DNA from: Streptosporangium violaceochromogenes
GTDB taxonomy: Bacteria > Actinomycetota > Actinomycetes > Streptosporangiales > Streptosporangiaceae
Reading direction: 5' to 3'
Length of the DNA stretch: 64,000 bases
NCBI RefSeq assembly: GCF_014654615.1
Contig: NZ_BNBB01000004.1
Span: 62,001 to 126,000, forward strand
Under the pieces are notes generated by a model. It ran no database searches. It saw nothing but the letters and a program-made list of their open reading frames with translations, and was not told where the DNA came from. Below, in pieces: positions 33,259 to 41,956 of the stretch (position 1 is the stretch's first letter; every line of letters starts with the position of its first letter). Position numbers and translations under genes: made by a program.

Positions 33259-35058
33259 TCACCCACCGGAGAAAGTCAGGGTCCGTCCGCCCAGCCACAC
33301 GACGTCCGGGACGTCGGCCAGCAGGCCGGAGCGCAGGAGGTCGGCGTGGCGGCGGCCCAGGGGGACGCGAACCCGCACGGCGGCCCGCTCGTACCGGACG
33401 GTGGCCGCGAGGTCGGCGAACCGGGTCAGCGCCAGGAACGGATCGGGCGTTTCGCGGTCGCGCCACAGCGTCCAGGCGATCGTGGCCAGGCCCAGCAGCG
33501 CGGCCGACGTGGCGGTGCGCTCCAGGTCCTCGTCCGCGGCGAGCGGCACCGCTCGGCGTTCGGTGACCAGGGCGAGGACGAGCCGGCCGAGGCGCTCGGC
33601 GTGGCCGGGCAACTCGGCGGCGAGCCGTGGCTCGACCCGCGCGCCCTCGGCGGCCCACAGGGGGGTGCGCCACGGCAGCCGCGTCACCGGGTCACCACGC
33701 AGTGGCCTGACCGCGGTCAGGAACGGCACGCCCGCCGCCGCCAGGTCCTTCAGGCATCCGGCCGCGAGCGGACCGCCGCAGACCAGGACCACGGGACTCC
33801 CGCAGGCCCGCCAGTGCGGCAGCAGCCCGGAGACGTCGCCGGTCCAGGCGATCGGGAACAGGCCTTGGGCGTCCACCAGCAGCAGCCCACCTGCCGCGCC
33901 CGTGACCAGGAGCGGGTCGGCGGGATCGTGCCCGCGGGACACCGACAGGGCCAGCACGCCGTCCAGTACCGGAAGAGCGGGCCGCAGGCGGCGGGCCGCC
34001 CCGGTCAGTTCCTCTTCCGGCGGGGGCGGGGCGAGCCCGGCGAACGCGGCGGCGGCCACGACGTCGCGTTCGGCGCGCCGCCGGCCCCGCCCGGTGACGC
34101 CGAGCACCTTGTACGCCAGCGCCGCCGCGAACAGCGGGGCGTCGCCGATCAGGCCGAGCCCGCCCAGAGCGGGGCCGATCGCGTCGAGGTAGCCGACCCG
34201 TGCCAGCGGGCCGGCGAGCAGGAACGGAAGCGCGGACCACACCTGGACCTCGCCGGCCGCCGTCGCCCGGCGCGTCCCGGCGACGGCGGCCGGGGTCTGG
34301 GGGGGCGTGCCGGGGCCGGAGGTCCGGACCGGGGACGGGAAGGGCGGCGATCTCACCAGCCGGGCGACGCCCTCGCGCCCCAGCCGCGTGACGAGTTCGA
34401 TGAGCAGCCCGGACAGCGACGCGATCGTCTCGCCGGGCGTGGTCCGTGAAAGGTCGTGCGGCAGCCCGGGAAGCGCTCGGGCCAGGCGCACCGGGTCGGT
34501 GCGCAGGGCGAGTTCGGCGAACACCCGCCCGGCCACGGGGGACCGGGCGGTCCGCGGGTCACCGTCGCCGAGCAGGGCGAGCAGGTAGGCCCGCACCGAG
34601 TCGTCCGGCAGGAGCGCCAGCAGCGGCCCGAGCTCACCCCGCTCGGCCAGCTCACCGAAGAGCGCGGCGGCCGGCATCACCGGCTGCGGGCCGTCCGCGC
34701 CGGACGGCCCCTCGAACGCCCCCTCGAAGGGGGTCCCCTCGAACGACGCGTACGGCACCGCCCCGGGAAGGGGCGCGTCCTCCGGGGAGATGAGCACGTC
34801 GGCGGCCATCGGACCGGACGCGGGCCATCGGCCGGGCCGGACCGTCACGACCACCGGACCGGCGATCTCCACGTCCGGGCCTTCGCCCGTCAGGTGCTCG
34901 CCGAAATGCTGGGCGAGCAGGTCCGGCAGCGTGTTCACGACCCGGTGGACCAGGCTCCGCGGCTCAGGCCCCCAGCTCCATCCACCGTGCCGGACCACCG
35001 TCACGGTGCACCGGTGCACGACGACCTCGGATGTGTCCGGCACGGTGGGCGCGATCAC
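33259..35058 (-). CDS. Putative eCIS tape-measure protein (CIS_TMP-like)
   Basis: A 599-residue protein from the GTG at 35056-35058 (overlapping the previous stop). The N-terminus VVVHRCTVTVVRHGGWSWGP then LVHRVVNTLPDLLAQHF resembles the N-terminal domain of CIS tape-measure proteins. The middle and C-terminus are Ala/Leu/Arg-rich helices with LRPALPVLDGVLAL and RTLTFSGG at the end. Its place directly before the AAA+ ATPase matches the Afp14 position. Length is modest for a tape measure, implying a short particle. Assignment rests on position plus weak similarity; no long coiled coil is obvious. Confidence 0.55.
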   Translation of the reverse strand: MIAPTVPDTSEVVVHRCTVTVVRHGGWSWGPEPRSLVHRVVNTLPDLLAQHFGEHLTGEGPDVEIAGPVVVTVRPGRWPASGPMAADVLISPEDAPLPGAVPYASFEGTPFEGAFEGPSGADGPQPVMPAAALFGELAERGELGPLLALLPDDSVRAYLLALLGDGDPRTARSPVAGRVFAELALRTDPVRLARALPGLPHDLSRTTPGETIASLSGLLIELVTRLGREGVARLVRSPPFPSPVRTSGPGTPPQTPAAVAGTRRATAAGEVQVWSALPFLLAGPLARVGYLDAIGPALGGLGLIGDAPLFAAALAYKVLGVTGRGRRRAERDVVAAAAFAGLAPPPPEEELTGAARRLRPALPVLDGVLALSVSRGHDPADPLLVTGAAGGLLLVDAQGLFPIAWTGDVSGLLPHWRACGSPVVLVCGGPLAAGCLKDLAAAGVPFLTAVRPLRGDPVTRLPWRTPLWAAEGARVEPRLAAELPGHAERLGRLVLALVTERRAVPLAADEDLERTATSAALLGLATIAWTLWRDRETPDPFLALTRFADLAATVRYERAAVRVRVPLGRRHADLLRSGLLADVPDVVWLGGRTLTFSGG

Positions 35059-35582
35059 GGCACCTTCACCGCCTCCAGCCGGCCGGCGTACCCGGTGACC
35101 AGGGCCAGCACCCCGTGCGTGCCCGCGGTGAGCGCCACCTGGAGCTCCGCTCTGTTGCCGCCCGCCGGGATCTCCCCGGCCGAGGTGTGCGTCTCCTGGC
35201 CGTCGGAGATCAACGCCAGCACCGGGGTGAGGCGCGTGGCGGCCACCGGCAGGGTGATCGTGAGCCTGTCCGTGGTCAGGCCGAGCGGAGTCGTCCACGG
35301 CGCCAGCCGGACCAGGACGGGCTTGGGCCTGCCGCCGGGGGCCTGCTCGACTCCGAAGGCCAGCGGGTCGCCGAAGACGTCCGGCTCGTCGTCGGCCGGC
35401 GCGAGGGCGAGCCGCCCGTGCTTGAGGGAAAGGACCCCGGTCCTGCCCTCGCCGAGGGAGACGCGCAGGGGCAGCTCCGCCCCCACGGCCGACGTCACGT
35501 CGCCGGGCGCGTTCGCGCCGGTCAGGGCCAGCGCGCCCGCGACGTGACCGGTGCCGGCCACGTACACCACCGAAAGGGCCAT
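35055..35582 (-). CDS. Beta-rich eCIS cluster protein of unknown function
   Basis: A 175-residue protein starting MALSVVYVAGTGHVAGALAL at the ATG 35580-35582, one base after the preceding stop. Alternating hydrophobic residues and frequent Gly, Thr and Val suggest an all-beta protein. No signal peptide or cysteines. Its stop overlaps the tape-measure-like gene (GTGA), so it belongs to the eCIS operon. I do not recognise a family; a particle surface or collar component is only inference. Confidence 0.7.
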   Translation of the reverse strand: MALSVVYVAGTGHVAGALALTGANAPGDVTSAVGAELPLRVSLGEGRTGVLSLKHGRLALAPADDEPDVFGDPLAFGVEQAPGGRPKPVLVRLAPWTTPLGLTTDRLTITLPVAATRLTPVLALISDGQETHTSAGEIPAGGNRAELQVALTAGTHGVLALVTGYAGRLEAVKVP

Positions 35583-35583
35583 G

Positions 35584-36723
35584 TCAGCCACCGCCGTTCG
35601 TCGCCGCGACCGCCGCCAGGACGAGGAAGTCGACCGCGCCGGGCCGCTCGTGGACACTCACCGGGGACGCCAGCGGATCGAACACGCGCACCCGGCAGCG
35701 CACCCGCCGGTCGGCGTCCACCGTGGCCTCCACCGGGCTGTACAGTGCCGATTCCGACCGCGTCCGCGGAACCCGCGGGGTGACCTGCACGTGCAGGACG
35801 GCGCGGCCGTCCGCCACCTGTTCGGGGGTGACCCCCGGGGGCAGCGGCAGCAGCATTCCGTCGGTCGCCGTCCCCGTCTGGACGAGCACACTGCCCACCG
35901 AGATCCGGCCGGAGAAGCTGCCCTGGACGCTCAGGTTCCCGTTGGCCGCCACGGTCATCAGCGGGTCGACCGCGCCGTTGCCCCGGTAGAGGCCGAAGAC
36001 CAGGCTCGGCGGGTCTCCGCCGGACAGCACCAGCGCGGGCCCGCCCTCCTGGACGGCCGGGCCGGTCCGCAGGGTCAGCGTGCCCGCACGAGCCGACACG
36101 GTGTCCGCGCGGACGCCGGCGTAGCGCCGTGCCACCCCGCGCGCCTCGGTCTCGACGCCGGTGAAGTGACCGTCCGTCCAACGCACGTACCCCAGCAGCA
36201 CCAGCCAGCGGGCGGGCGGGTCGGCCGGCGCGGCCCCGACCTCGGGCGGCCGCTGGTCGGCGACCAGCCGCTCGTCTCCGAGGCGGCCGAAGAGAACCTG
36301 GTGGGTCTCCTCCACTCTGGTCCGCCCCGCCGCCCCGCCGCACGAGCCCGCCGTCGCCGGCCGGGACGGCTCGCGGTCGGCGGAGGTGAGGAACACCGGG
36401 TACGGCTCACCGGTCGGCGAATCCGCCCCGTTGACGTCCTCGAAGTCGCTCTCCCGCAGCACCACCGGCTCGGCGACGACCACCTCGCGACCGGTTCCGT
36501 CGACGGCCATCCCCGCCGCCACGCTCACCTCGACGTAGCGGGCGCGGGTCAGCGGGTCGGTCCGGGAGGCGGTGACCAGTTCAAGTCCTTCGGCGATGCC
36601 CCATTCGTGCAGGTAGCGTGCCTGCCGGGCGGCCACGCCCCGCGCGTGCGCCACGGTGGCCGACAGATCGGCGGCGGCCAGCACCTGCCCCTCGTGGAAC
36701 TCGGGCCGCAGCGGGCCCGTCAT
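35584..36723 (-). CDS. eCIS cluster protein with GQ-x-L N-terminal motif (paralog 3)
   Basis: A 379-residue protein. Its N-terminus PEFHEGQVLAAADLSATVAH shares the F-x-x-GQ-x-L-x-x-x-D pattern with the two genes upstream. A region with GLELVTASRT and AVDGTGREVVVAEP resembles the corresponding GL-E and DCDGNEIVV segments of its paralogs. The C-terminal half is beta-rich. Its ATG overlaps the stop of paralog 2 (ATGA). Structural role in the particle (baseplate decoration or fibre-like) is inference; no known fibre domain is recognised. Confidence 0.72.
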   Translation of the reverse strand: MTGPLRPEFHEGQVLAAADLSATVAHARGVAARQARYLHEWGIAEGLELVTASRTDPLTRARYVEVSVAAGMAVDGTGREVVVAEPVVLRESDFEDVNGADSPTGEPYPVFLTSADREPSRPATAGSCGGAAGRTRVEETHQVLFGRLGDERLVADQRPPEVGAAPADPPARWLVLLGYVRWTDGHFTGVETEARGVARRYAGVRADTVSARAGTLTLRTGPAVQEGGPALVLSGGDPPSLVFGLYRGNGAVDPLMTVAANGNLSVQGSFSGRISVGSVLVQTGTATDGMLLPLPPGVTPEQVADGRAVLHVQVTPRVPRTRSESALYSPVEATVDADRRVRCRVRVFDPLASPVSVHERPGAVDFLVLAAVAATNGGG

Positions 36724-38696
36724 GAGGGATCACCGGACGGCGGCCTCTGGGACTTTCCGGAGCGCGGCCGCCGCGCCGATTGCGCGGCGGAGCCGCCCTC
36801 CTGCTCCCCCGCACTCCGTTCCAGCTCCTCCAGGCGCGGGCCGAGCCGTTCGGGCAGCCGTTCCCGGACCTCGCTCACCTGCGACCGCGCCGCGCCGAGT
36901 TGCGTGCGCAGGCCCTCCAGGGCGGCGGTCAGACCGGTCACCTCGGAGCGCAGGACCGCGAGCTCCCGCAGGCTGTCGGCCACCTCACCGGGCGTGGTGC
37001 GGATCTGCTCGTGGATCGCCTTGGGCGGCGTCTCACCGGGCGCGGGGGTGAGCAGCAGCGTCAGCATCTGCTCCAGGTCTCCCGTGGGCGGCCGGTCACT
37101 CAGGAGCCCTTCCGGGTAGGGACGGGGCATCGGTCCCGTCTGCGGGATCTCCGGTTTGCGGGGGCGGGGCACAGGCAGGCAGCAGAGGCGTTCGGCCAGT
37201 TCACGGAGCCGGTAGAGCTTGGGCAGCCACTCGCCGTACGCCGCCCCTCCCGGCAGCACCTGCGGCCGGGTCGCCGAGCAGACCCGAACGACGTCGCAGC
37301 CGTCCAGTTCCAGGCGGGCGAGCAGGACGTCGGTGTCGGCGCAGTCGGCGCAGGGCGGGTTGAGCGTCGCGCAGGCCGCGTCGGTCAGGAAGCGCCGCAG
37401 CGCGGCCGTCAGCGCCGTGGCGGCCTCGGCGATCTGCCGCAGTTCGGCGAGCGTCAGCCGCTCCCCGCCGTCGCCCTCCTCCGGGTGCGGCAGCAGGTGC
37501 GGCACGGTGGTCGCGCCGATCGTGCCGCGCAGAGAGCAGTCGGTGACCTGCGGCGACTCCTCAAGCCTGCCCAGAAGCCACTCTCTGATCAGGCTGAGGT
37601 CGGCGCGGAACTCCACCTGCAGCGCGTGGCTGAGGGGGGTGCCCTGTGCCAGCAGACGGAGCTCCAGCGGAGCGCCGGCGTCCGGTCTTTCGGGAGCGAC
37701 CCGGGCCGCGGCCTCGGCGACCACCGCGCGGGCGATCGACCGGTGCAGCGGATCCGGCCAGACCTTCTCGGTGTCGGTCCCGGCGAGTCGCCGGCACGAT
37801 GTCCTGAGCGTTTCCCGGGCGTTCGCGATACCGTCGAGATCCGGATAGTCCTCGGTGAGCCGGCTCTGCCCGGCCCGGTCGTGGGTGTCGAACCGCGCGA
37901 CGGCACTGGCCAGCGCACGCACGTGCTCGGTCATCTCACGGGCCACGGACTCGGCCGGGGTTCCCTCGCCGCTCTGGCGGAGCCAGGCCAGGCTGTCGGC
38001 GTATCGTTTGGCATCCGAGGCGTCGAACAGGACGGCGCGGTCCGGGCCGAGCGCCGCGGTGAACAGGGCGTCGGCGTAGCGGCCGAGCCGCCGGTCGCGT
38101 GCCCGGGCCTGGTCGGCCCGCTCCAGGCCGCCGAGGCTCGCCAGCAGCCGGGTGCCGGGATTATGGCGGTGGTCGCCGAAGCCGTCGCGTTTGACCAGGA
38201 AGCGGTAGGTCTCCCGGATTCTGGACGGCACGCAGCCGGGCGAGGGGCACGGCTCCTCGGTGGCGTACGGCGCCACCGGCTCGACGGGGAGCTCCTCGTA
38301 ACGGACGAAGAGCCCGTAGTGACGCGCGCCGTCGTCGTCGCAGGGATCGCCGCAGTCCGCGCCGAGGGAGCCGATCCGCAGTTCCCGCACGAGCGCCCGC
38401 ACGTCCACCCGCTCGGCGCAGGACAGCACGATGTCGTTGCCGGCGCAGTCGAGGGCGTGCCCCGGCCGTACCGCGACGGTCCCGCCACCACAGGGGTCGC
38501 AGGCGACCTCCAGGCCGCAGACCACTCCCGGGCCGGACAGCGACCGGTTGCGCAGTCTGCTCTTGCCCGTCACGTAGCGGACCAGCAGCTCCAGGTCGTC
38601 CTCGGTGAGCAGTTGCCCGGCGAAGAAACGGGGCCGGACGAACGCCGGCGACCTGGTCGCCGCTCCCCCGCAGCCGCATCCGCAGGCTGTCGACAT
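36720..38696 (-). CDS. eCIS cluster protein with GQ-x-L motif, Cys-rich (paralog 2)
   Basis: A 658-residue protein. It begins with a Cys/Gly cluster (STACGCGCGGAATRS), then PRFFAGQLLTEDDLELLVRY and GPGVVCGLEVACDPCGGG, with about 20 cysteines in total, several in CxxC pairs that could bind metal. The middle is helical. The C-terminal 120 residues include a coiled coil (LRSEVTGLTAALEGLRTQLG) and a charged tail. The ATG at 38694-38696 has AAGGAGA upstream. It belongs to the same paralog trio as its neighbours. Function unknown; the coiled coil could make it an elongated particle part. Confidence 0.72.
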   Translation of the reverse strand: MSTACGCGCGGAATRSPAFVRPRFFAGQLLTEDDLELLVRYVTGKSRLRNRSLSGPGVVCGLEVACDPCGGGTVAVRPGHALDCAGNDIVLSCAERVDVRALVRELRIGSLGADCGDPCDDDGARHYGLFVRYEELPVEPVAPYATEEPCPSPGCVPSRIRETYRFLVKRDGFGDHRHNPGTRLLASLGGLERADQARARDRRLGRYADALFTAALGPDRAVLFDASDAKRYADSLAWLRQSGEGTPAESVAREMTEHVRALASAVARFDTHDRAGQSRLTEDYPDLDGIANARETLRTSCRRLAGTDTEKVWPDPLHRSIARAVVAEAAARVAPERPDAGAPLELRLLAQGTPLSHALQVEFRADLSLIREWLLGRLEESPQVTDCSLRGTIGATTVPHLLPHPEEGDGGERLTLAELRQIAEAATALTAALRRFLTDAACATLNPPCADCADTDVLLARLELDGCDVVRVCSATRPQVLPGGAAYGEWLPKLYRLRELAERLCCLPVPRPRKPEIPQTGPMPRPYPEGLLSDRPPTGDLEQMLTLLLTPAPGETPPKAIHEQIRTTPGEVADSLRELAVLRSEVTGLTAALEGLRTQLGAARSQVSEVRERLPERLGPRLEELERSAGEQEGGSAAQSARRPRSGKSQRPPSGDPS

Positions 38697-38698
38697 TC

Positions 38699-39991
38699 TC
38701 AGCTCTCCTTCACGAAGAACCAGCTCTCGAACACGTCGCCGCCCGCGCCGGTTCCGGACGTCCACGGCCCGATGCCGGACGGCGGAACGTCGCAGCCCCG
38801 CCGCTCGGCGGTCTCCACCGGGTCGATCCTGGGGACACGCCCGCCGACGTGGGTGCCGTCGACGGGGCGGCAGCAGCGGTCGAGGATGAACGCGGCGCGG
38901 ACACCGATCATCACCCGGTCGCCGTCCTGCAGCACCTCGCGGGTCGTCTGCCGGTAGCGGAACCGCCGGGTGAACTCCTCGTTCCCGTCCGGTTCGGCGA
39001 ACGTGCCGCCCATGTACCAGGTAGAGGCGTTACGGCCCGCGCCGCCCTCGATGACCTGGATCTCCACCACACCCGGCCGCAGTGTGTCCACCCGGACGTC
39101 GCCGGAGAACCGCACCATGAGCCCGCCCCGCTCGTCGTGCGTGCCCAGGAGCGCCCGCGCCTCGTCGACGGTGTAGGTGTGCCCGTGGATCCAGTTGATC
39201 CCGGTGATCACCGTGGGCACGTGCCTGCCGAACGGGCGGCGCACGTTCATGTGGATCCGTTCCCCGCGCACCGGCCGGTGCCGGTTCACCTCGTCGATCC
39301 TGGCCAGCCACAGCGTCGTGTGGAGGCAGCGGGAGCAGCAGGTGTCGCAGCGTTCGTCCGCGGGCGGCTCCCGCCCGGTGACGCGGACGACGTAGCACTC
39401 CTCCGTCCAGCCGAACTCACAGTCGGAGGACTCGGCGCACCCGTCGTTGTACACCGCCCGGGTGGGCTCCACCGGCCGCTCGCGGTACCGGACGCCCACC
39501 CACACCGTGTCGCTGTCGCGTTCGTCCGGCGGCAGTGCCCTCCACAGGTCCACCACGCACCCGTCGCGGACCACGATCTCGTTGCCGTCGCAGTCGACGG
39601 CGAGTCCCGGCCCGATCCGGACCACGGCCCGGTGACGCCCGTCCCCGGCGCCGGCACTGTCCGCGCCGTCCGGACCGCCCACGCCGTCCACGCCCTCGGC
39701 GGCGTCCGCGCCGCCCGGGTCGTCGCCGGTCTCGACGGCGTCGGCGCCGGCCGTGCCCTGCGCCGCCTCGCCGGCGGGGTGCGGATCGTCGTCCGGCCGC
39801 ACCGGCTCCACGAACAGCCCGCACACCACGCCGTACCCCAGCAGGCCGCGCAGGCGCAGCTTCAGCTTCTCCCGGTAGTAGTCCTGCTCGCGCTGGAAGT
39901 CACGGGCGCTGAGCATCTGGCCGTGGAAGTATCGCAACCGGCGAAGAGGCGGGGTTCCGAACCCCATCGCCCCGATCTCTGTATCCGTCAT
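38699..39991 (-). CDS. eCIS cluster protein with GQ-x-L motif (paralog 1)
   Basis: A 430-residue protein. The N-terminus LRYFHGQMLSARDFQREQDY continues YREKLKLRLRGLLGYGVVCG, the best-conserved form of the trio's motif. LAVDCDGNEIVVRDGCVVDL follows an acidic Gly/Ala/Asp linker of about 45 residues. Cys-rich segments ERCDTCCSRCLH and LDRCCRP may hold a metal or disulfides. The C-terminus ends WTSGTGAGGDVFESWFFVKE. It precedes paralog 2 by 2 bases and follows the tail-I-like gene by 12. Similar FHGQML proteins are common in actinobacterial eCIS clusters (memory); function is not established. Confidence 0.75.
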   Translation of the reverse strand: MTDTEIGAMGFGTPPLRRLRYFHGQMLSARDFQREQDYYREKLKLRLRGLLGYGVVCGLFVEPVRPDDDPHPAGEAAQGTAGADAVETGDDPGGADAAEGVDGVGGPDGADSAGAGDGRHRAVVRIGPGLAVDCDGNEIVVRDGCVVDLWRALPPDERDSDTVWVGVRYRERPVEPTRAVYNDGCAESSDCEFGWTEECYVVRVTGREPPADERCDTCCSRCLHTTLWLARIDEVNRHRPVRGERIHMNVRRPFGRHVPTVITGINWIHGHTYTVDEARALLGTHDERGGLMVRFSGDVRVDTLRPGVVEIQVIEGGAGRNASTWYMGGTFAEPDGNEEFTRRFRYRQTTREVLQDGDRVMIGVRAAFILDRCCRPVDGTHVGGRVPRIDPVETAERRGCDVPPSGIGPWTSGTGAGGDVFESWFFVKES

Positions 39992-40003
39992 CTCCCTGTC
40001 CTC

Positions 40004-41956
40004 TCAACCCAACTGTGTGTGCACGCCTACGGCGGAGATCACCCCGGCGCTCACCCCGGCGCGCGCTCCCCTCGGTCCCGGCCGCAGCACTCCGTCCCGG
40101 TTCAGTCGCAGCGGCCGCGCGCCGCCCAGCACCGGCGGGGGCAACGGGACGAAGGCCGTGTCGACTCCCACCGTCGACTGGGCGCCGACCACGAAGCCCA
40201 CCCCGCCGAGCCGTACCGACCCCACGGCATGCGCGGGGGCCTGCCGGTCGACCAGCCGCCGCAGCGCCCGTTCGTCCGCCGAGCCGACCGGCAGCAGCAC
40301 CCGGAACCGGTGGGCGTGCGCGGCGAGCGGGTCGCCGTCCGGATCGCCGAACGCGCGCAGCGGCGCCCCGCCCAGGGCCGAGCCGCCGACCCTGAACCGG
40401 CTCGACGAGCGGCCGAACAGCCGGACCGCCCCCAGCCCCGGCCCCGCGCCTCCCGCGATCCGGCGGACCTGCGCCCAGCGTCGGTCCGCCGCCGGCTCGT
40501 CGATCACCGGCGCGGCCCCGAACACGATGCGCACCGCCTCCCTCAGCGCCCACGGCGTGCCGCGGCGCCGGTACAGCTCGGGGGCGGCGGCCAGCAGGGC
40601 GCGTCTGGTCCGCGCGTCCCAGCCGGCCTCGAACGACAGGCCCAGCAGGCCTGCCAGCCAGGGCAGCGCCCGATCCGGCACTCCGGCGGGGTCCAGCAGC
40701 GCGGGGTAGCGCTCGATCACCCGGTCGAGCTCCTCCAGCGAGGCGTCGAACAGCGACAGGAAGCGCTCGGTGAAGTCGTCGGCCGCCGGGTCCTGCCGGA
40801 ACGCGGAGGGCAGCAGGTCCGCGCTGGTGGCGCGCGGGAAGTCCAGCCGGATTCTTCGCACGACCGGGGTCGAGGCGCCGTCGCCGGACAGCCGCAGCCG
40901 CAGCGTGAGAAACCGGCCGGGCGGCTGGTCGACGAGGAAGTCGGTGACCCCCGGCGGCGCCGTCTGCCAGTCGGAGTCGGCGTACCGGCCGTCCTCGGAC
41001 ACCACGAGGCCGACACCCACCGCCGTCCCCGGCGCGACATCGGCGTCCACACGCACGCGATGCCAGCGGCACCGCGAAACGCCGCTGTCGATCAGGCCGG
41101 TGACGTACGCCCCGCTCGTCACGTACACCCCGGCCTGGGGGCATGTCCCGGGCAGGTTCCCGCCGAGCCAGGTGTAGCGGTTGGTCACCTCGCCGCCCTG
41201 CTCGTCCTCCCTCAGGCAGAACCCGTCCTCGTCGGCCCCGAGGAGACCGCTCGGCGGGACGGCGGCGGCCAACTCGTCCACCGTGGAGGTCTCGAACGGC
41301 CGGCCGGGGCCGCCGCGGTAGACGCGCAGGCGGATTCCGTCGTCGGTGAGCAGCCAGATCGTCCCTCCGGGCCCGGCCCGCAGCCCGACGACGTCACCGG
41401 CCGCCCCGGTGCGCAGCACGCCGCAGGGCCGCCCCGACGAGGCGAACCGCCACAGGTCCGTGCTGTCCTCACAGGCCACCAGCACCTCGTCGCCGGGCGC
41501 GAGCGCGGCCCGGCGCGCCCGGTGGACCCCGATCACCCCGGCGAGTTGCTCGCCCTCGCGCCGCCAGACCAGCACCCGGTCGCGTTCCACCAGGGCCACC
41601 CGGTGCCCCCGCGCGGCGACCGACACCGGGTGGCGGGCCGGGCCGGGGTCGTGGCCGCGCGGCCACACCGGCGACCAGCCACCCGCGCACACGTCCCGGC
41701 GCAGCAGCCGCGGCCCGCCGGGCACGGCCAGGTACCAGGCGCCGGGCCGGCACCCGGGCGCCAGGCGGCGGTCGGGGAACCACGGCAGCAGACGGCTTCT
41801 GCCGGAGCCGTCTGGCGAGGCTCCGGCGTACGCGAGCCGTACCCCGCGCGGGTCGTCGAACCCGACGATCCCGGCGTCCCCGGGGACATCGGTGTTCTCC
41901 CATCCGACGTAGGCGTCGAGCAGGCGGAAGGTCGCGGGGTGCGGGGCGCACGTCAC
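40004..41956 (-). CDS. Tail protein I-like baseplate component
   Basis: A 650-residue protein from the GTG at 41954-41956, overlapping the previous stop (GTGA). The N-terminal about 330 residues are beta-rich and propeller-like (repeated short strands with RHPVSVAARGHRVALVERDR). The C-terminal half has the phage tail protein I signature: FTERFLSLFDASLEELDRVI, LPWLAGLLGLSFEAGWD and LYRRRGTPWALREAVRI. Tail-I proteins sit at the baseplate periphery and connect to fibres. It follows the two baseplate-J genes, as in related clusters. Confidence 0.78.
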   Translation of the reverse strand: MTCAPHPATFRLLDAYVGWENTDVPGDAGIVGFDDPRGVRLAYAGASPDGSGRSRLLPWFPDRRLAPGCRPGAWYLAVPGGPRLLRRDVCAGGWSPVWPRGHDPGPARHPVSVAARGHRVALVERDRVLVWRREGEQLAGVIGVHRARRAALAPGDEVLVACEDSTDLWRFASSGRPCGVLRTGAAGDVVGLRAGPGGTIWLLTDDGIRLRVYRGGPGRPFETSTVDELAAAVPPSGLLGADEDGFCLREDEQGGEVTNRYTWLGGNLPGTCPQAGVYVTSGAYVTGLIDSGVSRCRWHRVRVDADVAPGTAVGVGLVVSEDGRYADSDWQTAPPGVTDFLVDQPPGRFLTLRLRLSGDGASTPVVRRIRLDFPRATSADLLPSAFRQDPAADDFTERFLSLFDASLEELDRVIERYPALLDPAGVPDRALPWLAGLLGLSFEAGWDARTRRALLAAAPELYRRRGTPWALREAVRIVFGAAPVIDEPAADRRWAQVRRIAGGAGPGLGAVRLFGRSSSRFRVGGSALGGAPLRAFGDPDGDPLAAHAHRFRVLLPVGSADERALRRLVDRQAPAHAVGSVRLGGVGFVVGAQSTVGVDTAFVPLPPPVLGGARPLRLNRDGVLRPGPRGARAGVSAGVISAVGVHTQLG

